DNA from: Odiellus spinosus | Lineage: Eukaryota > Arthropoda > Arachnida > Opiliones > Phalangiidae | DNA: 64,000 nt | Assembly (NCBI GenBank): GCA_963920705.1 | Contig: CAWUCO010000268.1 | Location: 434,001-498,000 of the forward strand | Direction of reading: 5' to 3' | Part shown: positions 48,311 through 62,300 of the stretch, in pieces | Numbering within the stretch: position 1 is the stretch's first letter | Layout: every line of letters starts with the position of its first letter | The notes under the pieces: model-generated | What the model saw: only the letters and a program-made list of their open reading frames with translations | What the model was told of the DNA's origin: nothing | Databases searched by the model: none | Made by a program: the position numbers and the translations under genes

Positions 48311-49842
48311 ATATAAATTTGGTTAAAATTAAGCAAAAACGCTTAAAAATCCAAGATTATTGGATTCAAATGGACACAAAAATTTTGATTTTTAAGCGAT
48401 TTAGACAAAATTAAGACCACTCGAAAGAGCAAATATTGGTCTATCTAAAAAACAAGAGTTTTGGAAAATCAGTTGAAAAACATTGAAAATATGGACAATT
48501 CAAAAAGCATCTAATATCAAAAAGCGAATTTTGAAAATCTGAAATTTGACTATTTTGATATTCTATGATTTCTTGAATTGGCCATATTTTTCTTGTTTTT
48601 CAACGGATTTTTGAAAACTCTTATTATTTAGACTGTCCATTAATTGCTCTTTCGAATGACTTTGGTTTTGTCTAAATTGCAAAATTGTGACAAATATAAA
48701 ATTGGTTAAAATAAAGCAAAAACACTTAAAAATCCAAAATTATTGGATTCAAATGGACACAAAACTTTTGATTTTTAAGCGATTTAGACAAAATTAAGAC
48801 TACTCGAAAGAGCAAATATTGGTCTATCTGAAAATCAAGAGTTTTGGAAAATCCGTTGAAAAACATGGAAAATATGGACAATTCAAAAAACATCTAATAT
48901 CAAAAAGCGAATTTTGAAAATCTGAAATTTGACTATTTTGATATTGTATGATTTCTTGAATTGGCCATATTTTTCTTGTTTTTCAACGGATTTTTGAAAA
49001 CTCTTGTTATTTAGACTGTCCATTAATTGCTCTTTCGAATGACTTTGGTTTTGTCTAAATTGCAAAATTGTGACCAATATAAATTTGGTTAAAATTAAGC
49101 AAAAACGCTTAAAAATCCAAGATTATTGGATTCAAATGGACACAAAAATTTTGATTTTTAAGCGATTTAGACAAAATTAAGACCACTCGAAAGAGCAAAT
49201 ATTGGTCTATCTAAAAAACAAGAGTTTTGGAAAATCAGTTGAAAAACATTGAAAATATGGACAATTCAAAAAGCATCTAATATCAAAAAGCGAATTTTGA
49301 AAATCTGAAATTTGACTATTTTGATATTCTATGATTTCTTGAATTGGCCATATTTTTCTTGTTTTTCAACGGATTTTTGAAAACTCTTATTATTTAGACT
49401 GTCCATTAATTTCTCTTTCGAATGACTTTGGTTTTGTCTAAATTGCAAAATTGTGACAAATATAAAATTGGTTAAAATAAAGCAAAAACACTTAAAAATC
49501 CAAAATTATTGGATTCAAATGGACACAAAACTTTTGATTTTTAAGCGATTTAGACAAAATTAAGACTACTCGAAAGAGCAAATATTGGTCTATCTAAAAA
49601 ACAAGAGTTTTGGAAAATCCGTTGAAAAACATGGAAAATATAGCCAATTCAAAAAACATCTAATATCAAAAAGCGAATTTTTAAAATCTGAAATTTGACT
49701 ATTTTGATATTCTATGATTTCTTGAATTGGCCATATTTTTCTTGTTTTTCAACGGATTTTTGAAAACTCTTATTATTTAGACTGTCCATTAATTGCTCTT
49801 TCGAATGACTTTGGTTTTGTCTAAATTGCAAAATTGTGACAA
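48311..49842 (-). repeat. Two-monomer higher-order repeat, 766 bp x 2
   Basis: ATATAAATTT (48311, 49077), ACACAAAAATTTTG, AAAATCAGTTG and ATCCAAAATTATTGG all recur at 766. Confidence 0.82.
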
Positions 49843-50590
49843 ATATAAAATTGGTTAAAATAAAGCAAAAACGCTTAAAAATCCAAGATTATTGGATTCA
49901 AATGGACACAAAACTTTTGATTTTTAAGCGATTTAGACAAAATTAAGACTACTCGAAAGAGCAAATATTGGTCTATCTAAAAAACAAGAGTTTTGGAAAA
50001 TCCGTTGAAAAACATGGAAAATATGGACAATTCAAAAAGCATCTAATATCAAAAAGCGAATTTTGAAAATCTGAAATTTGACTATTTTGATATTCTATGA
50101 TTTCTTGAATTGGCCATATTTTTCTTGTTTTTCAACGGATTTTTGAAAACTCTTTTTATTTAGACTGTCCATTAATTGCTCTTTCGAATGACTTTGGTTT
50201 AGTCTAAATTGCAAAATTGTGACAAATATAAAATTGGTTAAAATAAAGCAAAAACGCTTAAAAATCCAAGATTATTGGATTAAAATGGACACAAAACTTT
50301 TGATTTTTAAGCGATTTAGACAAAATTAAGACTACTCGAAAGAGCAAATATTGGTCTATCTGAAAATCAAGAGTTTTGGAAAATCCGTTGAAAAACATGG
50401 AAAATATGGACAATTCAAAAAACATCTAATATCAAAAAGCGAATTTTGAAAATCTGAAATTTGACTATTTTGATATTGTATGATTTCTTGAATTGGCCAT
50501 ATTTTTCTTGTTTTTCAACGGATTTTTGAAAACTCTTGTTATTTAGACTGTCCATTAATTGCTCTTTCGAATGACTTTGGTTTTGTCTAA

Positions 50591-50606
50591 ATTGCCAAGA
50601 CGTGAC
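50591..50606 (-). repeat. Rare monomer variant, copy 3, inverted
   Basis: ATTGCCAAGACGTGAC is the reverse complement of the variant at 2849 and 36161. It sits in the (-) block, so the same monomer type is found in both orientations. Confidence 0.85.
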
Positions 50607-52250
50607 AAATATAAAATTGGTTAAAATAGAGCAAAAACACTTAAAAATCCAAGATTATTGGATTCAAATGGACACAAAACTTTTGATTTTTAAGCGATTT
50701 AGACAAAATTAAGACTACTCGAAAGAGCAAATATTGGTCTATCTAAAAAACAAGAGTTTTGGAAAATCCGTTGAAAAACATGGAAAATATAGCCAATTCA
50801 AAAAACATCTAATATCAAAAAGCGAATTTTTAAAATCTGAAATTTGACTATTTTGATATTCTATGATTTCTTGAATTGGCCATATTTTTCTTGTTTTTCA
50901 ACGGATTTTTGAAAACTCTTATTATTTAGACTGTCCATTAATTGCTCTTTCGAATGACTTTGGTTTTGTCTAAATTGCAAAATTGTGACAAATATAAAAT
51001 TGGTTAAAATAAAGCAAAAACGCTTAAAAATCCAAGATTATTGGATTCAAATGGACACAAAACTTTTGATTTTTAAGCGATTTAGACAAATTTAAGACCA
51101 CTCGAAAGAGCAAATATTGGTCTATCTGAAAATCAAGAGTTTTGGAAAATCCGTTGAAAAACATGGAAAATATGGACAATTCAAAAAGCATCTAATATCA
51201 AAAAGCGAATTTTGAAAATCTGAAATTTGACTATTTTGATATTCTATGATTTCTTGAATTGGCCATATTTTTCTTGTTTTTCAACGGATTTTTGAAAACT
51301 CTTATTATTTAGACTGTCCATTAATTGCTCTTTCGAATGACTTTGGTTTTGTTTAAATTGCAAAATTGTGACAAATATAAAATTGGTTAAAATTAAGCAA
51401 AAACGCTTAAAAATCCAAGATTATTGGATTCAAATGGACACAAAACTTTTGATTTTTAAGCGATTTAGACAAAATTAAGACCACTCGAAAGAGTAAATAT
51501 TGGTCTATCTAAAAAACAAGAGTTTTGGAAAATCCCTTGAAAAACATGGAAAATAAGGACAATTCAAAAAACATCTAATATCAAAAAGCGAATTTTGAAA
51601 ATCTGAAATTTGACTATTTTGATATTCTATGATTTCTTGAATTGGCCATATTTTTCTTGTTTTTCAACGGATTTTTGAAAACTCTTATTATTTAGACTGT
51701 CCATTAATTGCTCTTTCGAATGACTTTGGTTTTGTCTAAATTGCAAAATTGTGACAAATATAAAATTGGTTAAAATAAAGCAAAAACACTTAAAAATCCA
51801 AGATTATTGGATTCAAATGGACACAAAACTTTTGCTTTTTAAGCGATTTAGACAAAATTAAGACCACTCGAAAGAGCAAATATTGGTCTATCTAAAAAAC
51901 AAGAGTTTTGGAAAATCCGTTGAAAAACATGGAAAATATAGCCAATTCAAAAAACATCTAATATCAAAAAGCGAATTTTTAAAATCTGAAATTTGACTAT
52001 TTTGATATTGTATGATTTCTTGAATTGGCCATATTTTTCTTGTTTTTCAACGGATTTTTGAAAACTCTTGTTATTTAGACTGTCCATTAATTGCTCTTTC
52101 GAATGACTTTGGTTTTGTCTAAATTGCAAAATTGTGACCAATATAAAATTGGTTAAAATTAAGCAAAAACGCTTAAAAATCCAAGATTATTGGATTCAAA
52201 TGGACACAAAACTTTTGATTTTTAAGCGATTTAGACAAAATTAAGACCAC

Positions 52251-53783
52251 TCGAAAGAACAAATATTGGTCTATCTAAAAAACAACAGTTTTGGAAAATC
52301 CGTTGAAAAACATTGAAAATATGGACAATTCAAAAAGCATCTAATATCAAAAAGCGAATTTTGAAAATCTGAAATTTGACTATTTTGATATTCTATGATT
52401 TCTTGAATTGGCCATATTTTTCTTGTTTTTCAACGGATTTTTGAAAACTCTTATTATTTAGACTGTCCATTAATTGCTCTTTCGAATGACTTTGGTTTTG
52501 TCTAAATTGCAAAATTGTGACAAATATAAAATTGGTTAAAATTAAGGAAAAACGCTTAAAAATCCAAGATTATTGGATTCAAATGGACACAAAACTTTTG
52601 ATTTTTAAGCGATTTAGACAAAATTAAGAAAACTCGAAAGAGCAAATATTGGTCTATCTAAAAAACAAGAGTTTTGGAAAATCCGTTGAAAAACATGGAA
52701 AATATGGACAATTCAAAAAGCATCTAATATCAAAAAGCGAATTTTGAAAATCTGAAATTTGACTATTTTGATATTCTATGATTTCTTGAATTGGCCATAT
52801 TTTTCTTGTTTTTCAACGGATTTTTGAAAACTCTTATTATTTAGACTGTCCATTAATTGCTCTTTCGAATGAGTTTGGTTTTGTCTAAATTGCAAAATTG
52901 TGACAAATATAAAATTGGTTAAAATTAAGGAAAAACGCTTAAAAATCCAAGATTATTGGATTCAAATGGACACAAAACTTTTGATTTTTAAGCGATTTAG
53001 ACAAAATTAAGACCACTCGAAAGAACAAATATTGGTCTATCTAAAAAACAACAGTTTTGGAAAATCCGTTGAAAAACATTGGAAATATGGACAATTCAAA
53101 AAGCATCTAATATCAAAAAGCGAATTTTGAAAATCTGAAATTTGACTATTTTGATATTCTATGATTTCTTGAATTGGCCATATTTTTCTTGTTTTTCAAA
53201 GGATTTTTGAAAACTCTTATTATTTAGACTGTCCATTAATTGCTCTTTCGAATGACTTTGGTTTTGTCTAAATTGCAAAATTGTGACAAATATAAAATTG
53301 GTTAAAATTAAGGAAAAACGCTTAAAAATCCAAGATTATTGGATTCAAATAGACACAAAACTTTTGATTTTTAAGCGATTTAGACAAAATTAAGAAAACT
53401 CGAAAGAGCAAATATTGGTCTATCTAAAAAACAAGAGTTTTGGAAAATCCGTTGAAAAACATGGAAAATATGGACAATTCAAAAAGCATCTAATATCAAA
53501 AAGCGAATTTTGAAAATCTGAAATTTGACTATTTTGATATTCTATGATTTCTTGAATTGGCCATATTTTTCTTGTTTTTCAACGGATTTTTGAAAACTCT
53601 TATTATTTAGACTGTCCATTAATTGCTCTTTCGAATGACTTTGGTTTTGTCTAAATTGCAAAATTGTGACAAATATAAAATTGGTTAAAATTAAGGAAAA
53701 ACGCTTAAAAATCCAAGATTATTGGATTCAAATGGACACAAAACTTTTGATTTTTAAGCGATTTAGACAAAATTAAGAAAACT
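52251..53783 (-). repeat. Two-monomer higher-order repeat, 766 bp, near 52-54 kb
   Basis: TCGAAAGAAC with AACAACAG occurs at 52251 and 53017, and TTAAGAAAACTCG at about 52625 and 53391, both 766 apart. A third TTAAGAAAACTCG one monomer later (about 53774) and four successive AAGGAAAAACGC spacers (52545-53695) show the sub-array also grew by single monomers. Confidence 0.8.
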
Positions 53784-54729
53784 CGAAAGAGCAAATATTG
53801 GTCTATCTAAAAAACAAGAGTTTTGGAAAATCCGTTGAAAAACATGGAAAATATGGACAATTCAAAAAGCATCTAATATCAAAAAGCGAATTTTGAAAAT
53901 CTGAAATTTGACTATTTTGATATTCTATGATTTCTTGAATTGGCCATATTTTTCTTGTTTTTCAACGGATTTTTGAAAACTCTTATTATTTAGACTGTCC
54001 ATTAATTGCTCTTCCGAATGACTTTGGTTTTGTCTAAATTGCAAAATTGTGACATATATAAAATTGGTTAAAATTAAGCAAAAACGCTTAAAAATCCAAG
54101 ATTATTGGATTAAAATGGACACAAAACTTTTGATTTTTAAGCGATTTAGACAAAATTAAGACCACTCGAAAGAGCAAATATTGGTCTATCTGAAAATCAA
54201 GAGTTTTGGAAAATCCGTTGAACAACATGGAAAATATGGACAATTCAAAAAACATCTAATATCAAAAAGCGAATTTTGAAAATCTGAAATTTGACTATTT
54301 TGATATTCTATGATTTCTTGAATTGGCCATATTTTTCTTGTTTTTCAACGGATTTTTGAAAACTCTTATTATTTAGACTGTCCATTAATTGCTCTTTCGA
54401 ATGACTTTGGTTTTGTCTAAATTGCAAAATTGTGACAAATATAAAATTGGTCAAAATTAAGCAAAAACACTTAAAAATCCAAGATTATTGGATTCAAATG
54501 GACACAAAACTTTTGATTTTTAAGCGATTTAGACAAAATTAAGACCACTCGAAAGAGCAAATATTGGGCTATCTAAAAAACAAGAGTTTTGGAAAATCCG
54601 TTGAAAAACATGGAAAATATGGACAATTAAAAAAGCATCTAATATCAAAAAGCGAATTTTGAAAATCTGAAATTTGACTATTTTGATATTGTATGGATTC
54701 TTGAATTGGCCATATTTTTCTTGTTTTTC

Positions 54730-57700
54730 AACGGATTTTTAAAAAATTCTTATTATTTAGACTGTCCATTAATTGCTCTTTCGAATGACTTTGGTTTTGT
54801 CTAAATTGCAAAATTGTGACAAATATAAAATTGGTTAAAATAAAGCAAAAACACTTAAAAATCCAAGATTATTGGATTCAAATGGACACAAAACTTTTGA
54901 TTTTTAAGCGATTTAGACAAAATTAAGACAACTCGAAAGAGCAAATATTGGTCTATCTGAAAATCAAGAGTTTTGGAAAATCCGTTGAAAAACATGGAAA
55001 ATATGGACAGTTCAAAAAACATCTAATATCAAAAAGCGAATTTTGAAAATCTGAAATTTGACTATTTTGATATTCTATGATTTCTTGAATTGGCCATATT
55101 TTTCTTGTTTTTCAATGGATTTTTGAAAACTCTTATTATTTAGACTGTCCATTAATTGCTCTTTCGAATGACTTTGGTTTTGTCTAAATTGCAAAATTGT
55201 GACAAATATAAAATTGGTGAAAATTAAGCAAAAACGCTTAAAAATCCAAGATTATTGGATTCAAATGGACACAAAACTTTTGATTTTTAAGCGATTTAGA
55301 CAAAATTGAGACCACTCGAAAGAGCAAATATTGGTCTATCTAAAAAACAAGAGTTTTGGAAAATCCGTTGAAAAACATGGAAAATATGGACAATTCAAAA
55401 AGCATCTAACATAAAAAAGCGAATTTTGAAAATCTGAAATTTGACTATTTTGATATTCTATGATTTCTTGAATTGGCCATATTTTTCTTGTTTTTCAACG
55501 GATTTTTGAAAACTCTTATTATTTAGACTGTCCATTAATTGCTCTTTCGAATGACTTTGGTTTTGTCTAAATTGCAAAATTGTGACAAATATAAAATTGG
55601 TTAAAATAAAGCAAAAACACTTAAAAATCCAAGATTATTGGATTCAAATGGACACAAAACTTTTGCTTTTTAAGCGATTTAGACAAAATTAAGACCACTC
55701 GAAAGAGCAAATATTGGTCTATCTGAAAATCAAGAGTTTTGGAAAATCCGTTGAAAAACATGGAAAATATGGACAATTCAAAAAGCATCTAATTTCAAAA
55801 AGCGAATTTTGAAAATCTGAAATTTGACTATTTTGATATTCTATGATTTCTTGAATTGGCCATATTTTTCTTGTTTTTCAACGGATTTTTGAAAACTCTT
55901 ATTATTTAGACTGTTCATTAATTTCTCTTTCGAATGACTTTGGTTTTGTCTAAATTGCAAAATTGTGACAAATATAAAATTGGTTAAAATTAAGCAAAAA
56001 CACTTAAAAATCCAAGATTATTGGATTCAAATGGACACAAAACTTTTGATTTTTAAGCGATTTAGACAAAATTAAGACCACTCGAAAGAGCAAATATTGG
56101 TCTATCTGAAAATCAAGAGTTTTGGAAAATCCGTTGAAAAACATTGAAAATATGGACAATTCAAAAAGCATCTAATATCAAAAAGCGAATTTTGAAAATC
56201 TAAAATTTGACTATTTTGATATTCTATGATTTCTTGAATTGGCCATATTTTTCTTGTTTTTCAACGGATTTTTGAAAAATTCTTATTATTTAGACTGTCC
56301 ATTAATTGCTCTTTCGAATGACTTTGGTTTTGTCTAAATTGCAAAATTGTGACAAATATAAAATTGGTTAAAATAAAGCAAAAACACTTAAAAATCCAAG
56401 ATTATTGGATTCAAATGGACACAAAACTTTTGATTTTTAAGCGATTTAGACAAAATTAAGACAACTCGAAAGAGCAAATATTGGTCTATCTGAAAATCAA
56501 GAGTTTTGGAAAATCCGTTGAAAAACATGGAAAATATGGACAATTCAAAAAACATCTAATATCAAAAAGCGAATTTTGAAAATCTGAAATTTGACTATTT
56601 TGATATTCTATGATTTCTTGAATTGGCCATATTTTTCTTGTTTTTCAATGGATTTTTGAAAACTCTTATTATTTAGACTGTCCATTAATTGCTCTTTCGA
56701 ATGACTTTGGTTTTGTCTAAATTGCAAAATTGTGACAAATATAAAATTGGTTAAAATTAAGCAAAAACGCTTAAAAATCCAAGATTATTGGATTCAAATG
56801 GACACAAAACTTTTGATTTTTAAGCGATTTAGACAAAATTGAGACCACTCGAAAGAGCAAATATTGGTCTATCTAAAAAACAAGAGTTTTGGAAAATCCG
56901 TTGAAAAACATGGAAAATATGGACAATTCAAAAAGCATCTAACATAAAAAAGCGAATTTTGAAAATCTGAAATTTGACTATTTTGATATTGTATGGTTTC
57001 TTGAATTGGCCATATTTTTCTTGTTTTTCAACGGATTTTTAAAAAATTCTTATTATTTAGACTGTCCATTAATTGCTCTTTCGAATGACTTTGGTTTTGT
57101 CTAAATTGCAAAATTGTGACAAATATAAAATTGGTTAAAATAAAGCAAAAACACTTAAAAATCCAAGATTATTGGATTCAAATGGACACAAAACTTTTGC
57201 TTTTTAAGCGATTTAGACAAAATTAAGACCACTCGAAAGAGCAAATATTGGTCTATCTGAAAATCAAGAGTTTTGGAAAATCCGTTGAAAAACATGGAAA
57301 ATATGGACAATTCAAAAAGCATCTAATTTCAAAAAGCGAATTTTGAAAATCTGAAATTTGACTATTTTGATATTCTATGATTTCTTGAATTGGCCATATT
57401 TTTCTTGTTTTTCAACGGATTTTTGAAAACTCTTATTATTTAGACTGTTCATTAATTTCTCTTTCGAATGACTTTGGTTTTGTCTAAATTGCAAAATTGT
57501 GACAAATATAAAATTGGTTAAAATTAAGCAAAAACACTTAAAAATCCAAAATTTATTGGATTCAAATGGACACAAAACTTTTGATTTTTAAGCGATTTAG
57601 ACAAAATTAAGACCACTCGAAAGAGCAAATATTGGTCTATCTAAAAAACAACAGTTTTTGAAAATCCGTTGAAAAACATTGAAAATATGGACAATTCAAA

Positions 57701-59000
57701 AAGCATCTAATATCAAAAAGCGAATTTTGAAAATCTAAAATTTGACTATTTTGATATTCTATGATTTCTTGAATTGGCCATATTTTTCTTGTTTTTCAAC
57801 GGATTTTTGAAAACTCTTATTATTTAGACTGTCCATTAATTGCTCTTTCGAATGACTTTGGTTTTGTCTAAATTGCAAAATTAAGACAAATATAAAATTG
57901 GTTAAAATAAAGCAAAAACACTTAAAAATCCAAGATTATTGGATTCAAATGGACACAAAACTTTTGATTTTTAAGCGATTTAGACAAAATTAAGACCACT
58001 CGAAAGAGCAAATATTGGTCTATCTGAAAATCAAGAGTTTTGGAAAATCCGTTGAAAAACATGGAAAATATGGACAATTCAAAAAACATCTAATATCAAA
58101 AAGCGAATTTTGAAAATCTGAAATTTGACTATTTTGATATTCTATGATTTCTTGAATTGGCCATATTTTTCTTGTTTTTCAATGGATTTTTGAAAACTCT
58201 TATTATTTAGACTCCATTAATTTCTCTTTCGAATGACTTTGGTTTTGTCTAAATTGCAAAATTGTGACAAATATAAAATTGGTTAAATTTAAGCAAAAAC
58301 GCTTAAAAATCCAAGATTATTGGATTCAAATGGACACAAAACTTTTGATTTTAAAGCGATTTAGACAAAATTAAGACCACTCGAAAGAGCAAATATTGGT
58401 CTATCTAAAAAACAAGAGTTTTGGAAAATCCGTTGAAAATCATGGAAAATATGGACAATTCAAAAAGCATCTAACATAAAAAAGCGAATTTTGAAAATCT
58501 GAAATTTGACTATTTTGATATTCTATGATTTCTTGAATTGGCCATATTTTTCTTGTTTTTCAACGGATTTTTAAAAAATTCTTATTATTTAGACTGTCCA
58601 TTAATTGCTCTTTCGAATGACTTTGGTTTTGTCTTAATTGCAAAATTGTGACCAATATAAAATTGGTTAAAATTAAGCAAAAACGCTTAAAAATTCAAGA
58701 TTATTGGATTCAAATGGACACAAAACTTTTGATTTTTAAGCGATTTAGACAAAATTAAGACAACTCGAAAGAGCAAATATTGGTCTATCTAAAAAACAAG
58801 AGTTTTGGAAAATCCGTTGAAAAACATGGACAATATGGACAATTCAAAAAACATCTAATATCAAAAAGCGAATTTTGAAAATCTGAAATTTGACTATTTT
58901 GATATTGTATGGTTTCTTGAATTGGCCATATTTTTCTTGTTTTTCAACGGATTTTTAAAAAATTCTTATTATTTAGACTGTCCATTAATTGCTCTTTCGA
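54730..59000 (-). repeat. Four-monomer higher-order repeat, about 1533 bp x 3
   Basis: CAATGGATTTTTG lies at 55113, 56646 and 58180. AACATAAAAAAGCG (about 55408, 56941, 58471), AAATTGAGACC (two copies), TTTTGCTTTTTAAG (about 55664, 57197) and CTGTTCATTAATTTC (55911, 57445) follow the same step. TTTTTAAAAAATTC also recurs, at 54738, 57037, 58570 and 58954, with extra copies that do not fit the step. Confidence 0.82.
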
Positions 59001-59321
59001 ATGACTTTGGTTTTGTCTAAATTGCAAAATTGTGACAAATATAAAATTGGTTAAAATTAAGCAAAAACACTTAGAAATCCAAGATAATTGGATTCAAATG
59101 GACTCAAAACTTTTGATTTTTAAGCGATTTAGACAAAATTAAGACTACTCGAAAGAGCAAATATTGGTCTATCTAAAAAACAAGAGTTTTTAAAAATCCG
59201 TTGAAAAACATGGAAAATATAGCCAATTCAAAAAACATCTAATATCAAAAAGCGAATTTTTAAAATCTGAAATTTGACTATTTTGATATTGTATGATTTC
59301 TTGAATTGGCCATATTTTTCT

Positions 59322-59339
59322 TGTTTTTCAACGGATTTT
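59322..59339. other. Orientation switch 17, (-) to (+), B to B, G class
   Basis: TGTTTTTCAACGGATTTT joins the CTTG connector to arm B CCAAAACTC at 59340. It is the last switch; the array stays (+) to the window end. Confidence 0.9.
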
Positions 59340-62300
59340 CCAAAACTCTTGATTTTCAGATAGACCAATATTTGCTCTTTCGAGTGGTCTTAATTTTGTC
59401 TAAATCGCTTAAAAATCAAAAGTTTTGTGTCCATTTGAATCCAATAATCTTGGATTTTTAAGAGTTTTTGCTTTATTTTAACCAATTTTATATTTGTCAC
59501 AATTTTGCAATTTAGACAAAACCAAAGTCATTCGAAAGAGCAATTAATGGACAGTCTATATAATAAGAATTTTTTAAAAATCCGTTGAAAAACAAGAAAA
59601 ATATGGCCAATTCAAGAAACCATACAATATCAAAATAGTCAAATTTCAGATTTTAAAAATTCGCTTTTTGATATTAGATGTTTTTGAATTGTCCATATTT
59701 TCCATGTTTTTCAACGGATTTTCCAAAACTCTTGTTTTTTAGATAGACCAATATTTGCTCTTTCGAGTGGTCTTGATTTTGTCTAAATCGCTTAAAAATC
59801 AAAAGTTTTGCGTCCATTTGAATCCAATAATCTTGGATTTTTAAGTGTTTTTGCTTTATTTTAACCAATTTTATATTTGTCACAATTTTGCAATTTAGAC
59901 AAAACCAAAGTCATTCGAAAGAGCAATTAATGGACAGTCTAAATAACAAGAGTTTTCAAAAATCCGTTGAAAAACAAGAAAAATATGGCCAATTCAAGAA
60001 ATCATAGAATATCAAAATAGTCAAATTTCAGATTTTCAAAATTCGCTTTTTGATATTAGATGTTTTTTGAATTGTCCATATTTTCCATGTTTTTCAACGG
60101 ATTTTCCAAAACTCTTGTTTTTTAGATAGTCCAATATTTGCTCTTTCGAGTAGTCTTAATTTTGTCTAAATCGCTTAAAAATCAAAAGTTTTCTGTCCAT
60201 TTGAATCCAATAATCTTGGATTTTTAAGTGTTTTTGCTTTATTTTAACCAATTTTATATTTGTCACAATTTTGCAATTTAGACAAAACCAAAGTCATTCG
60301 AAAGAGCAATTAATGGACAGTCTAAATAACAAGAGTTTTCAAAAATCCGTTGAAAAACAAGAAAAATATGGCCAATTCAAGAAATCATAGAATATCAAAA
60401 TAGTCAAATTTCAGATTTTAAAAATTCGCTTTTTGATATTAGATGTTTTTTGAATTGGCCATATTTTCCATGTTTTTCAACGGATTTTCCAAATTTCTTG
60501 TTTTTTAGATAGACCAATATTTGCTCTTTCGAGTGGTCTTAATTTTGTCTAAATCGCTTAAAAATCAAAAGTTTTGTGTCCATTTGAATCCAATAATCTT
60601 GGATTTTTAAGCGTTTTTGCTTAATTTTAACCAATTTTATATTGGTCAAAATTTTGCAATTTAGACAAAACCAAAGTCATTCGAAAGAGCAATTAATGGA
60701 CAGTCTAAATAACAAGAGTTTTCAAAAATCCGTTGAAAAACAAGAAAAATATGGCCAATTCAAGAAATCATAGAATATCAAAATAGTCAAATTTCAGATT
60801 TTCAAAATTCGCTTTTTGATATTAGATGCTTTTTGAATTGTCCATATTTTCCATGTTTTTCAACGGATTTTCCAAAACTCTTGATTTTCAGATAGACCAA
60901 TATTTGCTCTTTCGAGTGGTCTTAATTTTGTCTAAATCGCTTAAAAATCAAAAGTTTTGTGTCCATTTGAATCCAATAATCTTGGATTTTTAAGTGTTTT
61001 TGCTTTATTTTAACCAATTTTATATTTGTCACAATTTTGCAATTTAGACAAAACCAAAGTCATTCGAAAGAGCAATTAATGGACAGTCTAAATAACAAGA
61101 GTTTTCAAAAATCCGTTGAAAAACAAGAAAAATATGGCCAATTCAAGAAATCATAGAATATCAAAATAGTCAAATTTCAGATTTTTAAAATTCGCTTTTT
61201 GATATTAGATGTTTTTGAATTGTCCATATTTTCCATGTTTTTCAACGGATTTTCCAAAACTCTTGTTTTTTAGATAGACCAATATTTGCTCTTTCGAGTG
61301 GTCTTAATTTTGTCTAAATCGCTTAAAAATCAAAAGTTTTGTGTCCATTTGAATCCAATAATCTTGGATTTTTAAGTGTTTTTGCTTTATTTTAACCAAT
61401 TTTATATTTGTCACAATTTTGCAATTTAGACAAAACCAAAGTCATTCGAAAGAGCAATTAATGGACAGTCTAAATAACAAGAGTTTTCAAAAATCCGTTG
61501 AAAAACAAGAAAAATATGGCCAATTCAAGAAATCATAGAATATCAAAATAGTCAAATTTCAGATTTTCAAAATTCGCTTTTTGATATTAGATGTTTTTTG
61601 AATTGTCCATATTTTCCATGTTTTTCAACGGATTTTCCAAAACTCTTGTTTTTTAGATAGTCCAATATTTGCTCTTTCGAGTAGTCTTAATTTTGTCTAA
61701 ATCGCTTAAAAATCAAAAGTTTTGTGTCCATTTGAATCCAATAATCTTGGATTTTTAAGTGTTTTTGCTTTATTTTAATCAATTTTATATTTGTCACAAT
61801 TTTGCAATTTAGACAAAACCAAAGTCATTCGAAAGAGCAATTAATGGACAGTCTAAATAACAAGAGTTTTCAAAAATCCGTTGAAAAACAAGAAAAATAT
61901 GGCCAATTCAAGAAATCATAGAATATCAAAATAGTCAAATTTCAGATTTTTAAAATTCGCTTTTTGATATTAGATGTTTTTGAATTGTCCATATTTTCCA
62001 TGTTTTTCAACGGATTTTCCAAAACTCTTGTTTTTTAGATAGACCAATATTTGCTCTTTCGAGTGGTCTTAATTTTGTCTAAATCGCTTAAAAATCAAAA
62101 GTTTTGTGTCCATTTGAATCCAATAATCTTGGATTTTTAAGTGTTTTTGCTTTATTTTAACCAATTTTATATTTGTCACAATTTTGCAATTTAGACAAAA
62201 CCAAAGTCATTCGAAAGAGCAATTAATGGACAGTCTAAATAACAAGAGTTTTCAAAAATCCGTTGAAAAACAAGAAAAATATGGCCAATTCAAGAAATCA

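Larger units (their letters stand above)
37039..59330 (-). repeat. Array block 17, (-) orientation, 22.3 kb uninterrupted
   Basis: About 58 monomers in one polarity. Most carry the CTATGATTTC connector, which puts a stop in the recurrent open frame. Higher-order repeats of 2-4 monomers and three conversion tracts of type 2 are listed separately. A 3-base loss (CCATATTTACTTG) lies near 37128. Confidence 0.95.

Noticed and set aside
1047..59883. Dozens of open frames of 60-87 codons with nearly the same peptide, on both strands
   Set aside because: They recur once per monomer in step with the repeat. The 60-64-codon versions start at TTG; the longer ones start at an ATG in the neighbouring arm and read through the spacer. 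The frame is cut by TAG where the connector reads CTATGA. Both palindrome arms give a similar peptide simply because their DNA is alike. No ribosome site, promoter or domain is evident.
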